Shown here one piece after another: positions 5,548 to 9,597 of a stretch of 9,597 bases of DNA. The first letter of the stretch is position 1. Every line of letters begins with the position of its first letter. Source of the DNA: Rhizobacter sp. (GTDB lineage: Bacteria > Pseudomonadota > Gammaproteobacteria > Burkholderiales > Burkholderiaceae_C); NCBI GenBank assembly GCA_025351675.1, contig JANXVK010000568.1:1-9597 (forward strand), given 5' to 3'. The notes below the pieces were generated by a model. The model saw only the letters and a list, made by a program, of their open reading frames with translations. It ran no database searches and was not told the DNA's origin. A program made the position numbers and the translations under genes.

Positions 5548-6798
5548 GTGAACCGACGCCACTTCATCGCCAGCGCGCTGGCCGCCACGGCGGCGCAGGC
5601 GCCTGCGCAGCAGAGCGCTCGCACGACGATCGGCGTCGCGACCTTTCCCGACCTGGACCGCGCCGCGAAGGCCGCCGTCCCGCGCTTCAACAAGCTGCAC
5701 CCCGGCGTCGACGTCAAGGTGCAGTCGCTTCAATACTCAGACCACCACCCGTCGATGACGACGGCACTCGCCACCGGCTCGGGCCTGCCCGACGTGATGG
5801 CGATCGATTTCCGCTTCATCGGCAAGTTCGCCGGTTCGGGCGGCCTCGAAGACCTCGCGCTGCCGCCGTACAACGGCCTGTCGCTGCGCGACAAGTTCGC
5901 GCGTTACAGCTTTCCGCAAGCGATGAACGCGAGCGGCGCGCTGGCGGCGATCCCGACCGACATCGGCCCGGGCACGTTGCTGTATCGCCAGGACATCGTC
6001 GATCGCGCCGGCGTGAGCGAGGCCGAGCTGACGCAGAGCTGGGAGTCTTTCATCGAGGCCGGCCGCCGGATCCGCGCGAAGACCGGCGCCTACCTGCTCG
6101 CCGACGCCGCCGACATTCGCGACATCGTGATGCGCAGCGGCCTCGCCGACGGCGACGGCATCTACTTCGGCAGCAAGGGCGAGATCCTCGTCGAGAGCCC
6201 GCGCTTCGTGCGCGCCTTCGAGCTGGGCCGCGCCGCGCGTCGGGCAGGCCTCGATGCACGCACGACCGCGTGGACCAACGAGTGGACGACCGGCTTCCGC
6301 CAGGGCCGCGTCGCGAGCCAGATGATGGGCTGCTGGCTCGCCGGCCACCTGAAGAACTGGATCGCACCCGGCACCGCCGGCCTGTGGCGCTCGACCGTGC
6401 TGCCGGGCGGTATCAGCGCCTCGTATGGCGGCTCGTTCTACGCGATCCCGAAGAAAGCGGCGAACAAGGCCGCAGCCTGGGAGTTCATCAAATTCATGAC
6501 CGCCGACAAGGAAACGCAGCTCGATTCGCTGCGCGTGCTCGACAGCTTTCCGGCGCTGCTCGCGGCGCAGGCCGATCCGTTCTTCGACGAACCGATCGCG
6601 TTTCTCGGCGGCCAGCGGGCGCGCCAGCTGTGGCGCGAGATTGCCGCGAAGGTGCCTGCGATCGCCGTCAACAAGTACGACGCGATGGCGACCGACATGG
6701 TGCGCAGCGTGTTCGAGGAGGTGCTCAACGAAGGCAAGCCCATCGCCGCGGCGCTGGCCGACGCCAAAATCCTGATCCAGCACCGTGCGCGCCGCTGA
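5548..6798 (+). CDS. Sugar ABC transporter substrate-binding protein (SBP family 1) with Tat-like signal
   Basis: The preferred start is GTG 5548, giving 416 residues beginning MNRRHFIASALAATAAQAPAQ. This is a twin-arginine signal: RRxFI followed by a short Ala-rich segment, with cleavage near AQA (about residue 18). An in-frame GTG at 5458 lies inside the receptor gene and would add a non-signal leader, so it is rejected. The mature part has the cluster B/CUT1 solute-binding fold: TTIGVATFPDLDRAAKAAVPRFNKLHPGVDVKV, the TALATGSGLPDVMAID segment, aromatic-rich regions (AWTNEWTTGF, MMGCWLAGHLKNW) suited to stacking on sugar rings, and GSFYAIPKKAANKAAAWEFIKFMT near 296-318. The role is to capture an oligosaccharide in the periplasm and deliver it to the two permeases. 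Its 3' end overlaps the first permease by 14 bp, so the three are translated together. No good Shine-Dalgarno is seen. A beta-gluco-oligosaccharide ligand is inferred from the neighbours only. Confidence 0.92.
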   Translation: MNRRHFIASALAATAAQAPAQQSARTTIGVATFPDLDRAAKAAVPRFNKLHPGVDVKVQSLQYSDHHPSMTTALATGSGLPDVMAIDFRFIGKFAGSGGLEDLALPPYNGLSLRDKFARYSFPQAMNASGALAAIPTDIGPGTLLYRQDIVDRAGVSEAELTQSWESFIEAGRRIRAKTGAYLLADAADIRDIVMRSGLADGDGIYFGSKGEILVESPRFVRAFELGRAARRAGLDARTTAWTNEWTTGFRQGRVASQMMGCWLAGHLKNWIAPGTAGLWRSTVLPGGISASYGGSFYAIPKKAANKAAAWEFIKFMTADKETQLDSLRVLDSFPALLAAQADPFFDEPIAFLGGQRARQLWREIAAKVPAIAVNKYDAMATDMVRSVFEEVLNEGKPIAAALADAKILIQHRARR

Positions 6799-7727
6799 TC
6801 CCATCAAGCCGAGCGTCAAACCGTCGCGCCGCCGCTCGCGCCACCAGGTCGCACGCGCCGCCGCGCCGTACCTGTTCATCGCGCCGTTCTTCGCGCTGTT
6901 CCTGGTGTTCGGCCTGTTCCCGCTCGGCTTCTCGCTCTACCTCTCGCTGCACCAGTGGGATCCGGCCGCCGGGCTCGGTGCGATGCGCTGGGTCGGCTTC
7001 GAGAACTACGGGTTCGCGCTGACCGACCCGTGGTTCCACAAATCGCTGTGGAACACCTTCTGGTTCGCGATCGTCTGCGGCGTGCCGCAGCATCTGGTCG
7101 CCGTGCCGCTCGCGTACTTCATCCACACCGCGCTGAAGCGCAGCCGCAACGCGGTCGTCGGCGCGTATTTCGTGCCCTACATCACCTCGAGCGTGGCGAT
7201 CGCGCTGATCTTCACGACGCTGTTCTCGAAGGACTACGGCGTCGTCAACAGCGTGCTGCAAGGCGTCTTCCACATCGATCCGATCAACTGGCTCGGCGAT
7301 GCGAGGACGACCAAGCCCGCAGTCGCGTTCATCGTGTTCTGGCGATTCCTGGGCTGGAACGTGGTGCTGTACCTGTCGGCCCTGCAGGTGATCGACAAGG
7401 AACTGTACGAAGCCGCTGCGCTGGACGGTTGCGGCAAGTGGCGCCAGTTCTGGTACATCACCTTGCCGCTGCTGCGCCCGATGATGTTCTTCGCGGTCAC
7501 GCTGACGATCATCGGCAACCTGCAGCTCTTCGAGGAGCCGTTCATCCTCGTCGACCCGGAGAGCGGCGTGAGCCTGTCGGTGATGACGACCGCGATTTTC
7601 ATGTACCGGCTCGCGTTCTCGGATGGTGACTTCGGCACCGCATCCGCCGTGTCGTGGTTGCTGTTCTTCGCGATCGCGGTGCTGACGTGGGCCAACAGCA
7701 AGCTCTTCGGCAGAAGCGACGGCCAGC

Positions 7728-7738
<11 letters not shown>
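6785..7738 (+). CDS. Sugar ABC transporter permease, CUT1 MalF/UgpA-like
   Basis: This 317-residue inner-membrane protein starts at a GTG that overlaps the binding-protein gene by 14 bp. After a basic cytoplasmic N-terminus (PSRRRSRHQ) come about six hydrophobic segments, the first being PYLFIAPFFALFLVFGLFPLGFSLYLS (about 29-54). The BPD_transp_1 coupling motif is ELYEAAALDGCGKWRQFWYITLPLLRP, with the EAA core at residues 209-215 and the conserved Gly at 215. This loop docks on the ATPase. The order binding protein-permease-permease is typical of CUT1 sugar importers, and the short N-terminal region without a large periplasmic insertion is closer to UgpA/LacF-type partners than to enteric MalF. 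It forms a heterodimer with the next gene's product. Confidence 0.93.
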
Positions 7739-8591
<853 letters not shown>

Positions 8592-8610
8592 TTCGTCTTT
8601 CACTTTCTCG

Positions 8611-8628
8611 ATGCCTCCGATTCCATGA
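8611..8628 (+). other. Five-codon mini-ORF overlapping the GH1 start codon
   Basis: ATG CCT CCG ATT CCA TGA reads M-P-P-I-P and stops at 8628, overlapping the GH1 ATG (8625-8627) in an ATGA arrangement. The GH1 gene has no clear Shine-Dalgarno of its own, so re-initiation from such an ORF is conceivable. The mini-ORF also lacks a ribosome-binding site, so chance is the simpler explanation. Confidence 0.15.
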
Positions 8629-9597
8629 ACCTCACCGACACGCCCACCTTCCCCGCCGGTTTCATCTGGGGCTCGGCGACCAGCGCGCAGCAGATCGAAG
8701 GCGCCGCCGCGATCGACGGCCGCGGCCCGTCGATCTGGGATACGTTCTGCGCTCAGCCCGGCCGCATCAAGGACAACTCGAACGTCGACATCGCCTGCGA
8801 CCACTACCACCGCATGGAGGGCGACGTGGCGCTGATGCGCGGTCTCGGCCTCACCGCCTACCGCTTCTCGATCAGCTGGTCGCGCGTGCAGCCTGACGGC
8901 AGCGGTGCGTGGAACGAAGCCGGCTTCGCGTTCTACGACCGCCTGATCGACGAGTTGCTCGCCGCCGGAATCGCGCCGCACGCCACGCTCTATCACTGGG
9001 ATTTGCCGCAGGCGCTGCACGACGCGTTCGGCGGCTGGCTCTCGCGCCGCATCGTGCCCACGTTCGTCGCGTATGCGAGCGAAGTGGCGCGCCGCTTCGG
9101 TGACCGGCTCGCGTCGATCTCGACGCTGAACGAGCCTTGGTGCGTCGCGACGCTCGGCTACGAAACCGCGCAGTTCGCGCCCGGCATCACGAGCCGCGCG
9201 AGCGCCGTGCAGGTCTCGCACCACCTGCTGCTCGCACACGGCGCGGCGGTCCTCGCGATGCGCGGTATCACGAAAACACAGCTCGGCATCGTGCTGAACC
9301 ACACGCCGCCGTATCCGGCCGAGCCGACCGAAACCGACCGCGCCGCCGCGCGCCTGAACGACGGGCTGACAACGCGCTGGTACATGGACCCGGTCTTTCT
9401 CGGCAGCTACCCGATGGACGTGATCGCGCACCTCGGCGCCGATGCGCCGCAGGTGCAGCCGGGCGACATGGCGACGATCCGCCAGCCACTCGACTTTCTC
9501 GGCGTCAACTTCTACACCCGCGCGTTCGTCAGCACGCGCGTGCCGCCGCTGCCGGCGCCGGGCGCGATGGGCTTCAACGACATGGGCTGGGAGATTT
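8625..9597 (+). CDS. Glycoside hydrolase family 1 beta-glucosidase (N-terminal part, cut by window edge)
   Basis: The frame from ATG 8625 stays open for 324 codons to the window edge; GH1 enzymes are usually about 440-480 residues, so roughly a quarter to a third is missing. The N-terminal GH1 signature is FIWGSATSAQQIEG (13-26), with Gln where Tyr is usual before QIEG. Then come the subsite -1 residues Gln24 (of QIEG), the YHWDLPQAL segment (His124-Trp125), and the acid/base motif TLNEPW with Glu170. LDFLGVNFYTR (289-299) is also characteristic. The nucleophile ENG motif is expected beyond the window. No signal peptide is present, so it acts in the cytoplasm on imported cellobiose or other beta-glucosides, releasing glucose. 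It follows the second permease by 33 bp in the same direction, so co-transcription is likely. The phospho-glycosidase alternative is less likely because ABC import does not phosphorylate its substrate. Confidence 0.93.
   Translation, partial: MNLTDTPTFPAGFIWGSATSAQQIEGAAAIDGRGPSIWDTFCAQPGRIKDNSNVDIACDHYHRMEGDVALMRGLGLTAYRFSISWSRVQPDGSGAWNEAGFAFYDRLIDELLAAGIAPHATLYHWDLPQALHDAFGGWLSRRIVPTFVAYASEVARRFGDRLASISTLNEPWCVATLGYETAQFAPGITSRASAVQVSHHLLLAHGAAVLAMRGITKTQLGIVLNHTPPYPAEPTETDRAAARLNDGLTTRWYMDPVFLGSYPMDVIAHLGADAPQVQPGDMATIRQPLDFLGVNFYTRAFVSTRVPPLPAPGAMGFNDMGWEI

Noticed and set aside
5797..5815. Operator-like ATCGATTTC within the binding-protein gene
   Set aside because: Only one half matches, the right arm ends CCG rather than AG, and the bases encode the natural A-I-D-F-R stretch; it looks coincidental.

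Overview
This window is a GC-rich chromosomal segment from a Gram-negative bacterium. A TonB-dependent outer-membrane receptor and a lipoprotein hydrolase imply an outer membrane. Codon style and gene content fit a betaproteobacterium of the Burkholderiales (Roseateles/Mitsuaria/Rubrivivax-like), but that placement is inference. No RNA genes, insertion sequences, CRISPR arrays, phage genes or attachment sites were seen. Coding density is high; the longest non-coding stretch is 196 bp.

Layout. On the minus strand at the left edge lies the N-terminal part of an Uup-like ABC-F ATPase (1-347, cut by the window). Upstream of it, on the same strand, is a LacI-family repressor (406-1440). A 130-bp divergent intergenic region then separates the repressor from a rightward block: a GH5 cellulase-like lipoprotein (1571-2635), a TonB-dependent receptor (2832-5486), an extracellular sugar-binding protein with a Tat-like signal (5548-6798), two CUT1-type sugar permeases (6785-7738 and 7728-8591), and a GH1 beta-glucosidase (8625 onward, cut by the window). 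The binding protein and both permeases overlap head to tail; an 11-bp stem-loop separates the receptor from the binding protein.

How it works together (inference from families and order). The GH5 enzyme would cut a beta-glucan or related beta-linked glycan near the cell surface. The receptor would bring oligosaccharides across the outer membrane with TonB energy. The binding protein and permeases would move them across the inner membrane, and the GH1 enzyme, which has no visible signal peptide, would release glucose in the cytoplasm. The transporter's ATPase is not in the window, so it lies downstream or is shared with another system.

Regulation. The most informative non-coding signal is a 16-bp palindromic motif, consensus close to CTGAAATCGATTTCAG with the central CG typical of LacI-family operators. 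It occurs four times: twice in the lacI/GH5 divergent region and twice upstream of the receptor gene. In the latter region one copy overlaps a TTGACA -35 box. This predicts one self-regulated LacI-family repressor controlling the hydrolase and the uptake genes.
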